The notes beneath the pieces were generated by a model. It saw nothing but the letters and a program-made list of their open reading frames with translations, was not told where the DNA came from and ran no database searches. Positions 54,678 through 64,000 of a stretch of 64,000 bases of DNA are shown here, piece by piece; position 1 is the first letter of the stretch; each line of letters starts with the position of its first letter. Where the stretch lies: positions 24,500-88,499 of the forward strand of contig QCMJ01000001.1 of NCBI GenBank assembly GCA_003213855.1, read 5' to 3'. Both the position numbers and the translations under genes were made by a program. The DNA is from Prochlorococcus sp. AG-418-O03. Its GTDB lineage: Bacteria; Cyanobacteriota; Cyanobacteriia; PCC-6307; Cyanobiaceae.

Positions 54678-56453
54678 ATGATAGCCTCTGTCCAGAAAAG
54701 TAATTCTAAATTGGCACACACTAATAACAAGTTGACGGTTCAATCTCAAAACTTTGCTGATGATTCTTGTGCTATAAGATCTTTGGATTGGAATCGCAGT
54801 AGATTTGATATTGAATTTGGTTTAAGAAATGGAACTACTTACAATAGTTTTATTATTAAGGGCGAGAAACTAGCAATTATTGATACTAGTCACGCAAAGT
54901 TTGAAGAATTATGGTTTGAAGAATTACTGAAAAAGGTAAATCCGCAAGAAGTTGATTATCTAATTACAAGCCATACAGAACCTGATCATTCTGGTTTAAT
55001 AGGTCATCTTTTAAAATTAAATCAAAATATCACAGTAGTTGGATCAAAATTAGCACTTAAATTTATTGAAGACCAAATACATATTCCCTTTAAACGTCTA
55101 GAAGTTAAGAGTGGAGAGTTTTTAAATCTCGGAACTAATCCTAATAGTGGTTTAGAACATAATATTGAATTTATAAGTGCACCAAATTTACACTGGCCAG
55201 ATACGATATTTTCATATGATCACAGCACAAATGTTCTCTATACATGCGATGCATTTGGACTACATTATTGTTCTGACGAATTTTTTGACACTGATCAAAA
55301 AGAAATTTACGATGATTTCCGTTTTTATTACGATTGCCTTATGGGACCAAACGCTAGAAGCGTTATGCAGGCAATTAAAAGAATAGATAAGCTACCTGAA
55401 TTAAAAACAATAGCTGTTGGTCATGGGCCTTTGCTCCATAATCAGGTCAATTTTTGGAAAGGAAAATATCTAGAATGGAGTAGTAACAAAAGCAAAGGCA
55501 ATGATTTTGTATCAGTTTGCTACATAAGCGACTATGGTTATTGTGATCGACTAAGTCAAGCGATATCTCATGGAATAAGCAAAGCAGATGCACAGGTTCA
55601 ATTAATTGATTTAAGATCTTCTGACCCGCAAGAATTAACAAGTTTAATTTCCGAATCAAAAGCAATAGTCATTCCCACGTGGCCAGTAGACTCAGATAAT
55701 GAATTAAAAGAATCTCTCGGTACTTTATTTGCAGCACTAAAACCAAAACAATTTACTGCAGTTTATGATGCATTTGGTGGAAATGATGAACCAATAGATT
55801 CCTTAGCAAATAAATTAAGAGAACTTGGGCAAAAAGAAGCTTTCTCTCCCTTAAGAGTGAAAAATATTCCAGATCCCATTGTTTATCAACAATTTGAAGA
55901 AGCTGGAACTGACTTGGGTCAATTGATCAATAAAAAGAAAAATATTGCCTCCATGAAGAGCCTTGATTCAAATTTAGATAAAGCGTTAGGGAGATTAAGT
56001 GGAGGGTTATATGTAGTTACAGCGAGCCAAGGCGAAGGTTCTACATTTAGACAAAGTGCAATGGTCGCAAGTTGGGTTAGTCAAGCAAGCTTTTCTCCAC
56101 CAGGTATTACAGTTGCAGTAGCAAAAGATAGAGCTATTGAATCATATATGCAAGTTGGAAAAGGTTTTGTTGTGAATATTCTGAGAGAAGATAATTATCA
56201 AAAAATGTTCAGACATTTTTTAAAAAGATTTGCCCCTGGAGCTGATAGATTTGCAGATGTAGATGTAATTAGCAACATCGCTAAAGGAGGACCAGTTCTT
56301 TCAGATTCACTCGCCTACTTAGATTGTAAAGTTAGTTCCAGGCTAGAGACTCCAGACCATTGGATAATTTACGGAATTGTTGAAAATGGTAATGTTTCTG
56401 ACTTATCATGCAAGACAGCAGTTCATCACAGAAAAGTTGCTAATCACTATTAG
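54678..56453 (+). CDS. flv3: Flavodiiron protein Flv3-type
   Basis: A 591-residue class C flavodiiron protein: beta-lactamase-like diiron domain, flavodoxin domain, then an NAD(P)H:flavin reductase domain (from about residue 425). The diiron ligands are intact as SHTEPDHSG (H99, E101, D103, H104), with further ligands in HWPDTIFSYD, TCDAF and VGHGP. With Flv1 it reduces O2 to water at photosystem I, protecting against redox surges. It heads a three-gene rightward cluster, with a TATATT-like box about 25 bases upstream of its start. Confidence 0.92.
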   Translation: MIASVQKSNSKLAHTNNKLTVQSQNFADDSCAIRSLDWNRSRFDIEFGLRNGTTYNSFIIKGEKLAIIDTSHAKFEELWFEELLKKVNPQEVDYLITSHTEPDHSGLIGHLLKLNQNITVVGSKLALKFIEDQIHIPFKRLEVKSGEFLNLGTNPNSGLEHNIEFISAPNLHWPDTIFSYDHSTNVLYTCDAFGLHYCSDEFFDTDQKEIYDDFRFYYDCLMGPNARSVMQAIKRIDKLPELKTIAVGHGPLLHNQVNFWKGKYLEWSSNKSKGNDFVSVCYISDYGYCDRLSQAISHGISKADAQVQLIDLRSSDPQELTSLISESKAIVIPTWPVDSDNELKESLGTLFAALKPKQFTAVYDAFGGNDEPIDSLANKLRELGQKEAFSPLRVKNIPDPIVYQQFEEAGTDLGQLINKKKNIASMKSLDSNLDKALGRLSGGLYVVTASQGEGSTFRQSAMVASWVSQASFSPPGITVAVAKDRAIESYMQVGKGFVVNILREDNYQKMFRHFLKRFAPGADRFADVDVISNIAKGGPVLSDSLAYLDCKVSSRLETPDHWIIYGIVENGNVSDLSCKTAVHHRKVANHY

Positions 56454-56468
56454 AAAATAAGTCTTTAA

Positions 56469-58271
56469 ATGTCAGATATTAATAAAGACTTACTTGCAGA
56501 AAATCAAATCTTATCAGAATTTGAAATTACTGACAATTTTTCTTGTGTAAGATTCTTAGACAAAAAAAAAGAAAGATTTGAACTTGAATTTAATCTTGAA
56601 AAAGGAACCTCTTTTAATACTTTTTTCATTAGAAGTCATGAAGAACTTTTTATTATTCATCCACCTGAAAAACAATATTTAAATTTATTTAATAAAGTAC
56701 TTTCTAAGTTTTGTAATCAATTTAAATTAGATAAAATCAACTTAATTTCTGGTCATATTAATCCCCAAATTATTGAAACTATAAAAAATATAAGTACCCA
56801 ATTTCAAAACACAACTATTACTTGCTCTAATCCAGGTTATAAACTGATAAGCGAACTTTGGAATCTAAGAAATCCTAACTTAGAGAACTTTATTGAAATT
56901 CAATTACCTGAAATAAACATAATAAAAAAAGAACTTAATTTAGAATTAGATAAAGTTTCACTAGAGTTAATTCCTATTCCAACAGCGCGTTGGCCTGGTG
57001 GCCTAATAATTTATGAACGTAACCAAGAAATACTTCTTAGTGAAAAAATTTTCTCTGCACACATTGCATCTAAATATTGGTCTGAAACAAATCGAATTAG
57101 TACAGAAATTGATAGAAAACATTTTTATGATTGCTTAATGGCTCCAATGTCTAATCAAGTAGTATCAATAACTGAAAAAATTGCAGATTATGACATTAAA
57201 ACTATTGCACCATTACATGGTCCAGCGATCGAATATAGCTTAAAAAGCTTTTTAAATGACTACATTAGATGGGGAGAGAATCTCTCAACAAATAAGCCTA
57301 AAATCGCTCTGATATATGCAAGTGCATATGGAAATACAGCCTCAATAGGTGATGCATTGGCTAAAGGGATAAATAGAACCTCTGTAGAAGTTGAAAGTAT
57401 TAATTGTGAATTTACACCTAATGATGTACTCGTAAAATCTATCCAAAATGCTGATGCATATTTAATAGGATCACCCACATTGGGTGGTCACGCCCCAACT
57501 CCAATAGTTAGTGCACTAGGAACATTGTTAGCAGAGGGGCATAGAGATAAGCCAGTGGGAATTTTTGGCAGTTTTGGCTGGAGTGGCGAAGCTATAGATT
57601 TACTTGAAACAAAATTAAAAGACGGTGGTTTTAAGTTTGGTTTTGATCCTATAAGGATTAAATTCAGTCCAAATAAACCAAAGATTAAAGAGTTAGAAGA
57701 AATAGGAACTCACTTTGGAAGAAAAATTATAAAAAAAGCAAAGATAAAACCCAGAAAATCAGATACTGGAATGATTACAAGCAAAACGGATCCAAAGCTA
57801 CAAGCTCTTGGAAGAGTAATTGGGTCACTTTGTGTCCTAACAGCCTCTAAAGGCAAAGATGAGAATAATATTAAAGGAGCTATGCTTGCATCTTGGGTTA
57901 GTCAAGCAAGTTTTTCACCGCCCGGGTTAAGTATTGCAGTAGCAAAAGATAGATCGGTAGAGTCTCTTTTGCAAATAGGAGATTCATTCGCATTAAATAT
58001 TCTTAGTGAAAAAGATTTTAAAGAACCTTTAAAAAGATTCACAAAGCCCTTTGCACCTGGAGAAGATAGATTTGAAGGAATAAATATTGAATTAACTCCT
58101 AATGAACAGATAATTATTCCGGAATCGCTAGCATGGTTAGATGCTTCTGTAAAAGAGAGAATGGAATGTGGAGATCATTGGGTAATTTACGCCGAAGTAC
58201 TACACGGTAATATACTAAAATCCGATAGTCTAACAGCAGTTCATCACCGCAAAACAGGTGCTAACTATTAA
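56469..58271 (+). CDS. flv1: Flavodiiron protein Flv1-type
   Basis: A 600-residue class C flavodiiron paralogue, 15 bases after flv3. The same three domains are present. In the diiron pocket the HxExDH motif is replaced by H96-I-N98-P-Q100-I101, and other metal-site residues are altered, as expected for Flv1. It is therefore probably not catalytic alone and works as a heterodimer with Flv3. The flavin-reductase domain (LASWVSQASFSPPG) is intact. Confidence 0.9.
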   Translation: MSDINKDLLAENQILSEFEITDNFSCVRFLDKKKERFELEFNLEKGTSFNTFFIRSHEELFIIHPPEKQYLNLFNKVLSKFCNQFKLDKINLISGHINPQIIETIKNISTQFQNTTITCSNPGYKLISELWNLRNPNLENFIEIQLPEINIIKKELNLELDKVSLELIPIPTARWPGGLIIYERNQEILLSEKIFSAHIASKYWSETNRISTEIDRKHFYDCLMAPMSNQVVSITEKIADYDIKTIAPLHGPAIEYSLKSFLNDYIRWGENLSTNKPKIALIYASAYGNTASIGDALAKGINRTSVEVESINCEFTPNDVLVKSIQNADAYLIGSPTLGGHAPTPIVSALGTLLAEGHRDKPVGIFGSFGWSGEAIDLLETKLKDGGFKFGFDPIRIKFSPNKPKIKELEEIGTHFGRKIIKKAKIKPRKSDTGMITSKTDPKLQALGRVIGSLCVLTASKGKDENNIKGAMLASWVSQASFSPPGLSIAVAKDRSVESLLQIGDSFALNILSEKDFKEPLKRFTKPFAPGEDRFEGINIELTPNEQIIIPESLAWLDASVKERMECGDHWVIYAEVLHGNILKSDSLTAVHHRKTGANY

Positions 58272-58288
58272 ATTTATTTATCTAATTT

Positions 58289-58813
58289 ATGACTGAAACA
58301 AAAGATCTAATAATCATTGCGGCTAGTTGTGGTAAAAATCTAGAACTTTCTGAAAAATTTCTTGAAAAAAGTAATGAACTTAAAATAAGTTCTGAAATTT
58401 TAGATCTTACCACTCTTGATATTCCATTATTTAATCCAAGAATTCACAGTAAAGAAAATATTCCGAATGAAATAAAAGATTTAAAAAAAAAGCTTTTCAA
58501 GATTGAAAGGTGGGTGATTTGTGCGCCTGAATATAATGGTTCTATACCTCCTATTCTCTCCAACTTCATAGCATGGCTTTCTATTTCTGGAGATGACTTT
58601 AGGAATTTATTTAATGGTCAACCGATTGCGATTGCAACATTTTCTGGTGGCATAGGGTTAGAACTACTGACCTCATTACGCATTCAATTAGTGCATTTAG
58701 GAAGTCAAGTATTAGGAAGACAACTTTTGTCCTCATATAGTAAACCTATAGATACAAAAACTATTGAAGATATTATTCAAAGACTTTTACAAATGAAAAA
58801 ATTAAAAACATAA
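58289..58813 (+). CDS. NAD(P)H-dependent FMN reductase-family protein
   Basis: A 174-residue flavodoxin-like protein. The motif VICAPEYNGSIPPILSNFIAWLS is the FMN-binding and dimer-interface signature of the SsuE/ArsH/azoreductase superfamily, and the N-terminal IIIAASCGKNLELS corresponds to the phosphate loop. It lies 17 bases after flv1 on the same strand and could supply reduced flavin or form part of the same stress response. Substrate not known. Confidence 0.83.
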   Translation: MTETKDLIIIAASCGKNLELSEKFLEKSNELKISSEILDLTTLDIPLFNPRIHSKENIPNEIKDLKKKLFKIERWVICAPEYNGSIPPILSNFIAWLSISGDDFRNLFNGQPIAIATFSGGIGLELLTSLRIQLVHLGSQVLGRQLLSSYSKPIDTKTIEDIIQRLLQMKKLKT

Positions 58814-58835
58814 GCATTTAAAACCTAATAAAATT

Positions 58836-60626
58836 TCATTCTTTTTCATTCCAAACTTTCAAAATTTCTCTAGCCATAGGAAGTGCATGAACAGATCCTC
58901 CGCCAGGAGTATTTTGTGCAAAAGCAACTATAAGTAATTCGCTTTTTTCAGAGGGAGTAAAGCAAACGAACCAAGCGTGATCTAATCCGCCTTCACCATC
59001 TTCAGCAGTTCCAGTTTTGCCTGAAACTGGAGGTAAATTTGAAACTCCATAATTAATTGATACTCCTGTGCCAGACTCAACTACTTTTCTGAGACCACTT
59101 TTTATCAACTGAATATTATTTGAATCAACATCAATTTTAATAAGTTTTTTATCTGAAAGATTTTCTTCATCTTTTTTAACTAAATAGGGAGTGACTAAGT
59201 AACCTCCATTTGCAATTGCAGCATATGCTCTAGCTATTTGAATAGGAGTAACTTGCACAACAAATTGTCCAATAGACATACTGGCAATATCTTCAGGAAC
59301 CCAAGGGGTTCTTCCTGGTTGCCCCCATCCTCTGCCTTCTTTAGCCCATTCACTACTAGCTACTAATCCTATATTTTCTTGTTCAGAAATTTCAATTCCA
59401 GATAAAGAATTAAAACCAAGCTTTCGTGAGACCTTATGAATTTCATCAACTCCTACTCCATAACCTATTTGATAAAAAAATGTATTACTAGAAACTCTTA
59501 AAGCATCTTCATAGCCTATTACCCCAAAGCCTAAATCATTATGCTCTCTAAAACATTGGCTCCCATAAGTTATACATGGTTTCGTATTTAACATGGTTTC
59601 TCTAGGGAATTTTCCACTTTCCAAGCCAGCTAAAGCCGTTACAATTTTCCAAACGCTTCCTGGATCGTAGGCATTTAATGCTCTATTAAATAATGGTTTT
59701 TCAGGAGAATTAAAAAGTTTATTATATTCTTTCTCAGGTTTAAAATCCTTTGAAAAAAAATTTAAATCAAATGTAGGTTTACTTGTCATTGCTCTTATTG
59801 CACCATCTCTTGGATCCATAACTATTATGGCTCCAGCTTTTTTATCTTTAAGAACTTCCTCAGCAACTAATTGCAGATTAAGGTCTAGTGTTAGTTCAAT
59901 ATCATTACCTTGTACTGGAGGTCTTATACCCAATGATCTTTGAAATTTTCCTAATGAATTTACTTCAACCATTTCTCCACCCCATTCACCTCTTATAAAA
60001 TCTTCGTAAACATATTCAATACCAGTTCTACCGATTAAGTCATTTAATTTATAACCATTCTTAGATAAGAATTTATATTCTAATTCAGTAATTGGCTGAG
60101 TATAACCAATAACATGTGCAGCAAGTGATTTATAAGGATAATTTCTAATTAATTTGGTAGCTATTTCAAAACTAATTAAAGTACTTTCATTCTCCTGAAA
60201 TTTTATTATTTGATCTACATTTAAATCATCAAGAATAATTACTGAAAGTTTCTGATTTTTTAGACCATCAGAGTATTTTTTTTGAATTACATTACTATCA
60301 ATATTTAACAAGTTAGAAATACTTGATTTATGTTTTTCCCAATTGCTTTTATTAACAGATTGAGGCTTTACTATTAAAGAATATTTAACTCTACTATCTG
60401 CTAAAACATAACCATTTTTATCTAGTATTCTTCCGCGTATTGGCTGTGAAGCAATAAGTCTGATTCTATTCTCATCTGACATCTTCTTAAAAGATTCATA
60501 ATTTAAAAGTTGTAAAAAAATTAACCTACATAGAATCAATAAAAATGATAAAGAAGAAAAAATAAGTAATACTAAAGGTTGTCTCTTTAATGAAATAAGT
60601 TTTTTATTAGGACTTGTTTTTATCAA
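58836..60626 (-). CDS. mrdA: Penicillin-binding protein 2 (MrdA)
   Basis: A 596-residue class B PBP required for lateral cell wall synthesis with RodA. An N-terminal membrane anchor (PLVLLIFSSLSFLLILCRLIF) is followed by the dimerisation domain. The transpeptidase domain has the SxxK motif GSVWKIV, SxN motif SSNTFFYQ and KTGTAE. The catalytic Ser lies in the first of these. It lies just downstream of a 47-codon gene on the same strand and converges with the flavin reductase gene. Confidence 0.93.
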   Translation of the reverse strand: MIKTSPNKKLISLKRQPLVLLIFSSLSFLLILCRLIFLQLLNYESFKKMSDENRIRLIASQPIRGRILDKNGYVLADSRVKYSLIVKPQSVNKSNWEKHKSSISNLLNIDSNVIQKKYSDGLKNQKLSVIILDDLNVDQIIKFQENESTLISFEIATKLIRNYPYKSLAAHVIGYTQPITELEYKFLSKNGYKLNDLIGRTGIEYVYEDFIRGEWGGEMVEVNSLGKFQRSLGIRPPVQGNDIELTLDLNLQLVAEEVLKDKKAGAIIVMDPRDGAIRAMTSKPTFDLNFFSKDFKPEKEYNKLFNSPEKPLFNRALNAYDPGSVWKIVTALAGLESGKFPRETMLNTKPCITYGSQCFREHNDLGFGVIGYEDALRVSSNTFFYQIGYGVGVDEIHKVSRKLGFNSLSGIEISEQENIGLVASSEWAKEGRGWGQPGRTPWVPEDIASMSIGQFVVQVTPIQIARAYAAIANGGYLVTPYLVKKDEENLSDKKLIKIDVDSNNIQLIKSGLRKVVESGTGVSINYGVSNLPPVSGKTGTAEDGEGGLDHAWFVCFTPSEKSELLIVAFAQNTPGGGSVHALPMAREILKVWNEKE

Positions 60627-60637
60627 AAATATAAAAT

Positions 60638-60781
60638 TTATTTAAATATGGTTTTTTCTAATGAGGCAATGGTTGATTTTATCTCATTAAGTCTAATGAT
60701 TAGATCTGTATAATCACTGTCTTCATCGATGAGATTAAACTCATCATTTTCGATATTATTTGAATTTAAATTTTCACTCAT
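60638..60781 (-). CDS. Possible small acidic protein, 47 residues
   Basis: ATG at 60781 to TAA at 60638. It begins MSENLNSNNIENDEFNLIDE, with an ordered helical C-terminus TDLIIRLNEIKSTIASLEKT suggesting a short coiled coil. The stop is 12 bases before the mrdA start, so the two may be co-transcribed. No homology recognised. Position and helical composition support a real gene. Confidence 0.45.
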   Translation of the reverse strand: MSENLNSNNIENDEFNLIDEDSDYTDLIIRLNEIKSTIASLEKTIFK

Positions 60782-60887
60782 AAACTTATACTTTTTAAGC
60801 AATTATTTTAATTAATCTAATTTTAAATAATAAATTTATTTTTTCAAAATTTTATTAACTTAGATACTTAAAAAAGATTAAAAAAAA

Positions 60888-61496
60888 TTAATTTAATTGT
60901 TCTAGATTTTGTTCAAAATATGGATTACAACTATTCTTTGATATCCCTAAAGACCATCCAATAAATGAAGCAATAAATATCGTGACGATTAACGGCAAAA
61001 TGGCTTGTTGAGTATTTACCAGACTGAACCATTCCCTCCAACTACTATAAAATCTTTCTCTTTGAAATTTTCTTTTTTCATTTTCTAGCAATCTTGCTTT
61101 TTTGGCGAAAGATTTTGTTACCCACTTTTCGAAAGGAATCTTTTTTATAATCGCCATTTTTCTCTCCACTTCTAATAATTGTCCAGAACTAAGATTAGGA
61201 TGAAATGTACTTATCAATTCAAGAGTTTTTAAAAACATCTCAACAGTTGCATCTTTTATGAGCTTTTGCTCATGACTTAGATCAGCCCACTCTATTTCTG
61301 GATAAAAACGGTTCCTGTTTGGCGAGATTTGATCCTCTGACATTTGACCAGGTTCTCTAAGCCATCTATTAGTATTTTCGTCAAATCTGCGCCAATATAA
61401 AAAAGGATTAATAAAAATTGTTTTGCCAGATAACTTGACTACATCTTGTTGCAGATGATTAGTTATCTTTCGTTCAGAATTTTTTGATTTTATCAA
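60888..61496 (-). CDS. Conserved hypothetical protein with C-terminal membrane anchor
   Basis: A 202-residue protein. A soluble region contains FINPFLYWRRFDENTNRWLR and a helical, basic middle (KKIPFEKWVTKSFAKKARLL). One transmembrane helix (AILPLIVTIFIASFIGWSL) lies near the C-terminus, followed by a short lumenal or periplasmic tail with a single Cys. I do not recognise the family. It lies 79 bases downstream of the nuclease gene on the same strand. Confidence 0.55.
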   Translation of the reverse strand: MIKSKNSERKITNHLQQDVVKLSGKTIFINPFLYWRRFDENTNRWLREPGQMSEDQISPNRNRFYPEIEWADLSHEQKLIKDATVEMFLKTLELISTFHPNLSSGQLLEVERKMAIIKKIPFEKWVTKSFAKKARLLENEKRKFQRERFYSSWREWFSLVNTQQAILPLIVTIFIASFIGWSLGISKNSCNPYFEQNLEQLN

Positions 61497-61575
61497 AAGT
61501 CTAAATTAATAATATAATTAAAGATTATCTTTTATTCACTATTTTTCCAGAAATAAAAAAATTATCATATAAATT

Positions 61576-62289
61576 TTAAGTTTTCGACAACTGCCAACGC
61601 TTCTTTAAATAATTACAGTATTCACAATTTAAGGAAGGTTTGGGGAAATTATCGGATCGTAATAAATTTACCGTATCAATTATCTTATTTTCTACCCATG
61701 AAGTAGAACAATCTAATTTAATTAGATGAACGTCAAAATTTAATTGGTTATTAAAAAACTCTTCATTTTTCTTGCCGTTAAAATATAAAAGATAAGCTTC
61801 TTTAGCTACTTGAAAACCGTTTTTTTTAAACAACCACTGATACATTTCCAACTGTCTTTTATAAGCTTTTGCATATTCGTATTTATTAAAAGTCTCAAGC
61901 CAATCAAAATTATTTCTAGATGTTGCTTTTACGTCAACGATAATTAGATGACCATTTTTTTTCTGCCAAATATCATCTACAGCTCCACCAAAGTCATAGT
62001 TATGTTCAATTGACTTATATCTTATCCCTTGAAAATTACTTCTCCAACGTTCTAAATCTTTGTGCTTAAAAGGCACAGCATCAATTCCATATTTAATAAA
62101 TAAAGGATGTGGCTCCTGAATTTTTCTATAATAATCGAATTCATTTTTACATAAATTATCTACAGCTATATTTAAGGTAAATGGTAATGATGGCGGTTTT
62201 ATTTGATATTTTTTGTCCAGTACACAACATCTAGGACAACTAAGATATTTCTCAACTGTAGATCGACTTAATTTAATAAAATCGGGCAT
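61576..62289 (-). CDS. PD-(D/E)XK nuclease-family protein with Fe-S-type cysteines
   Basis: A 237-residue protein. VDDIWQKKNGHLIIVDVKATS contains the D...(D/E)xK nuclease core (D-V-K), typical of RecB/Cas4-family nucleases. Four cysteines in the positions expected for an iron-sulfur cluster are seen: C18/C21 in LSCPRC near the start and C222/C225 in NCEYC near the end, as in AddB and Cas4. A QLEMYQWL helix motif is also typical. No helicase or CRISPR genes are nearby. The role in DNA repair is inferred. Confidence 0.75.
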   Translation of the reverse strand: MPDFIKLSRSTVEKYLSCPRCCVLDKKYQIKPPSLPFTLNIAVDNLCKNEFDYYRKIQEPHPLFIKYGIDAVPFKHKDLERWRSNFQGIRYKSIEHNYDFGGAVDDIWQKKNGHLIIVDVKATSRNNFDWLETFNKYEYAKAYKRQLEMYQWLFKKNGFQVAKEAYLLYFNGKKNEEFFNNQLNFDVHLIKLDCSTSWVENKIIDTVNLLRSDNFPKPSLNCEYCNYLKKRWQLSKT

Positions 62290-62360
62290 TACGTTTTAAA
62301 TCTCATTTAAAAATTTCTTGCTAAATAAAAAAACTTTAAATTTTTTAAAAATTTGAAGAC

Positions 62361-63947
62361 TTACTCCCACTCAATAGTTCCAGGAGGTTTGCTTGTTATG
62401 TCATAAACAACTCTATTAACTGAATCTACTTCGTTTACGATTCTATTTGCTATTCTCTCCAAAATCTTAAAAGGAATTTTTGACCAATCCGCTGTCATAC
62501 CATCCTCACTTGATACACAACGTAAAACTATTGGCCATGCATAAGTCCTTTTATCTCCCATCACTCCTACAGTTTTAACAGGTAGCAATACTGCAAAAGC
62601 TTGCCAAATATCATTGTAAAGACCTGCTTTTTTAATTTCATCTCTTACTATCCAGTCTGCATCTCTTAAACAATCAAGTTTTTCGTTATTTACCTCTCCC
62701 AAAATTCTTATAGCTAATCCAGGGCCTGGAAATGGATGTCTTTTTACAATTTCATCCGGCAAACCTAAAGCAGCGCCTACTTTTCGGACTTCATCCTTAA
62801 AGAGTTTTCTTAATGGCTCAACTAATTTGAACTGTAAATCTTTTGGTAATCCACCTACGTTATGATGACTCTTTATTTTTACAGCTATTCTTTCGCCAGT
62901 CTTAGGATCAATATTAGTACCAGCACTTTCTATAACATCAGGATAAAGAGTACCTTGGGCTAAATACTGAAAAGGGCCCAATCTATTACTTTCTTGCTCA
63001 AATACTCTAATAAATTCTTCACCTATAATTTTTCTTTTTTGTTCTGGATCAGTAATATCTCTCAATTTGCCAATAAACCTTTCCCTTGCATTAATATATT
63101 CAACTTTTATATGAAATTTCTTATCAAAAAAATTCATTAAAAATTCTGGTTCGCCTTTTCTCATAAAACCTTGGTCTATAAACATGCATGTAAGCTGATT
63201 TCCAATTGCTTTATTGAGAAGAAAAGCAAGAGTGGAAGAATCAACTCCTCCAGACAAGGCAAGCAAAACTTTTTTATTACCAACTTGCTCTCTAATAATG
63301 GGAATAGTTTCCTCTATATAGGTTTGGGTTGTCCAATCAGCCGCACAACAAGAAATTTTGTAAACAAAATTTTTAATTACCGTCATCCCAAACTCTGAAT
63401 GAATAACTTCAGGATGAAATTGTACGCCAAATAATTTCTTTACATCATTTGAAATTGCTGCATGAAGTGTGTTCTCGGTATGAGCAATTTTATTAAATCC
63501 ATCAGGCAAACGATTAATAGAATCGCCATGACTCATCCACATAATAGATTTATCTTCTACATCAGAAAGAAGGTTAGATTCTTCGTCTATATTTATTGGT
63601 GCTCTACCATATTCAGCTCTTTTGGTTGCTGAAATAACAGATCCTCCAAGTTCTATGACCATCAATTGCATTCCGTAGCATATACCAAGAATAGGAATTC
63701 CTAAATTAAAAATTTTTTCATCACACTTAGGAGCATTTTTTTCATATACAGAATTTGGGCCTCCACTCAAAATAATCCCTTTAGGGTTAATATTTTTAAT
63801 TTCTTCAATTGAAATGCAATTACTTACTACAAGAGAAAAAACATTAGTTTCTCTAATTCTTCTTGCAATCAATTCAGAATATTGAGATCCGAAATCCAAA
63901 ATTAATATTGAAGGATCTCGTTCTTTTTTAAAAATTGTTTGACTCAT
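62361..63947 (-). CDS. guaA: GMP synthase (glutamine-hydrolysing)
   Basis: A 528-residue GuaA. An N-terminal class I glutaminase has its catalytic Cys at C90 in GICYGMQLM and a downstream His in [10 protein letters not shown]. The PP-loop ATP pyrophosphatase follows, with [13 protein letters not shown], and the C-terminal dimerisation domain ends [16 protein letters not shown]. It makes GMP from XMP. It is upstream of the nuclease gene with a 71-base gap. Its start is 53 bases from the window edge. Confidence 0.97.
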   Translation of the reverse strand: MSQTIFKKERDPSILILDFGSQYSELIARRIRETNVFSLVVSNCISIEEIKNINPKGIILSGGPNSVYEKNAPKCDEKIFNLGIPILGICYGMQLMVIELGGSVISATKRAEYGRAPINIDEESNLLSDVEDKSIMWMSHGDSINRLPDGFNKIAHTENTLHAAISNDVKKLFGVQFHPEVIHSEFGMTVIKNFVYKISCCAADWTTQTYIEETIPIIREQVGNKKVLLALSGGVDSSTLAFLLNKAIGNQLTCMFIDQGFMRKGEPEFLMNFFDKKFHIKVEYINARERFIGKLRDITDPEQKRKIIGEEFIRVFEQESNRLGPFQYLAQGTLYPDVIESAGTNIDPKTGERIAVKIKSHHNVGGLPKDLQFKLVEPLRKLFKDEVRKVGAALGLPDEIVKRHPFPGPGLAIRILGEVNNEKLDCLRDADWIVRDEIKKAGLYNDIWQAFAVLLPVKTVGVMGDKRTYAWPIVLRCVSSEDGMTADWSKIPFKILERIANRIVNEVDSVNRVVYDITSKPPGTIEWE

Positions 63948-64000
63948 GTATAAAAGTTAACTCAATTTATTTACAAAAGCATAATGAATAACAAATTAAT

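Noticed and set aside
61576..62289. Cas4 as part of a CRISPR-Cas system
   Set aside because: No direct-repeat array and no other cas gene was seen in the window; the protein alone does not support a CRISPR call.

Overview
The window looks like core chromosome of a marine picocyanobacterium, most probably a high-light-adapted Prochlorococcus. The DNA is strongly AT-rich and densely packed, with neighbouring genes often overlapping by 1-16 bases. It carries cyanobacterial markers: PsbX, Ycf66, two high-light-inducible (Hlip) proteins, an Flv1/Flv3 flavodiiron pair, a SufBCDS operon, a YggT/Ycf19-type protein and a permuted two-piece tmRNA. I saw no IS element, integrase, CRISPR array or rRNA. 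The lineage call rests on gene content, base composition and the tmRNA tag; no alignment was run.

Layout. 1-4 kb: the end of an inositol-monophosphatase-family gene, a YihY/BrkB membrane protein, a zinc-ribbon membrane protein, a 48-residue Hlip, small conserved proteins, an HtrA protease and a 47-residue twin-CX3C protein. 4-7 kb: an ABC-F ATPase, several small proteins (one Nif11-like) and a ribbon-helix-helix regulator. 7-13 kb: a Ktr K+ uptake pair, an SLC13 transporter with RCK_C domains and a type II NADH dehydrogenase, all on the minus strand, then cysH and coaX. 13.7-19.1 kb: peroxiredoxin, phosphopantetheinyl transferase, RarA, phosphoglucomutase and a DUF4912 protein. 19.3-24.5 kb: the SUF iron-sulfur operon. 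24.5-31.7 kb: an S9 peptidase, peptide deformylase, a HIT protein, an SbmA/BacA-like ABC exporter with an Hlip, Ycf66, PsbX and YggT.

31.7-39.8 kb: biotin carboxylase AccC, tRNA-Leu with an encoded AAG anticodon, an LpxB-related protein, a PRC-barrel protein, SMC and a LigD-3'-phosphoesterase-like protein. 39.9-44.8 kb: small membrane proteins, an RlmL-like methyltransferase, the tmRNA, an aldo/keto reductase and an orphan ParA-like ATPase overlapping a small membrane protein. 44.8-64 kb: ArgJ, CoaE, GatB, ThiO-like oxidase, Ndk, arginine decarboxylase, AlaS, the flavodiiron pair with a flavin reductase, PBP2, a PD-(D/E)XK nuclease with a probable Fe-S cluster, and GuaA.

The genes are mostly housekeeping: Fe-S assembly, translation and ribosome rescue, CoA and nucleotide synthesis, cell wall, redox and photoprotection, and K+/anion transport. 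No accessory island or defence system is visible. The points most worth a second look are the permuted tmRNA with a six-base spacer, the A34 leucine tRNA, the ParA-like gene with its out-of-frame partner, the LigD-PE-like protein next to SMC, the Cas4/AddB-style nuclease without CRISPR, and seven small genes that minimum-length filters usually miss.
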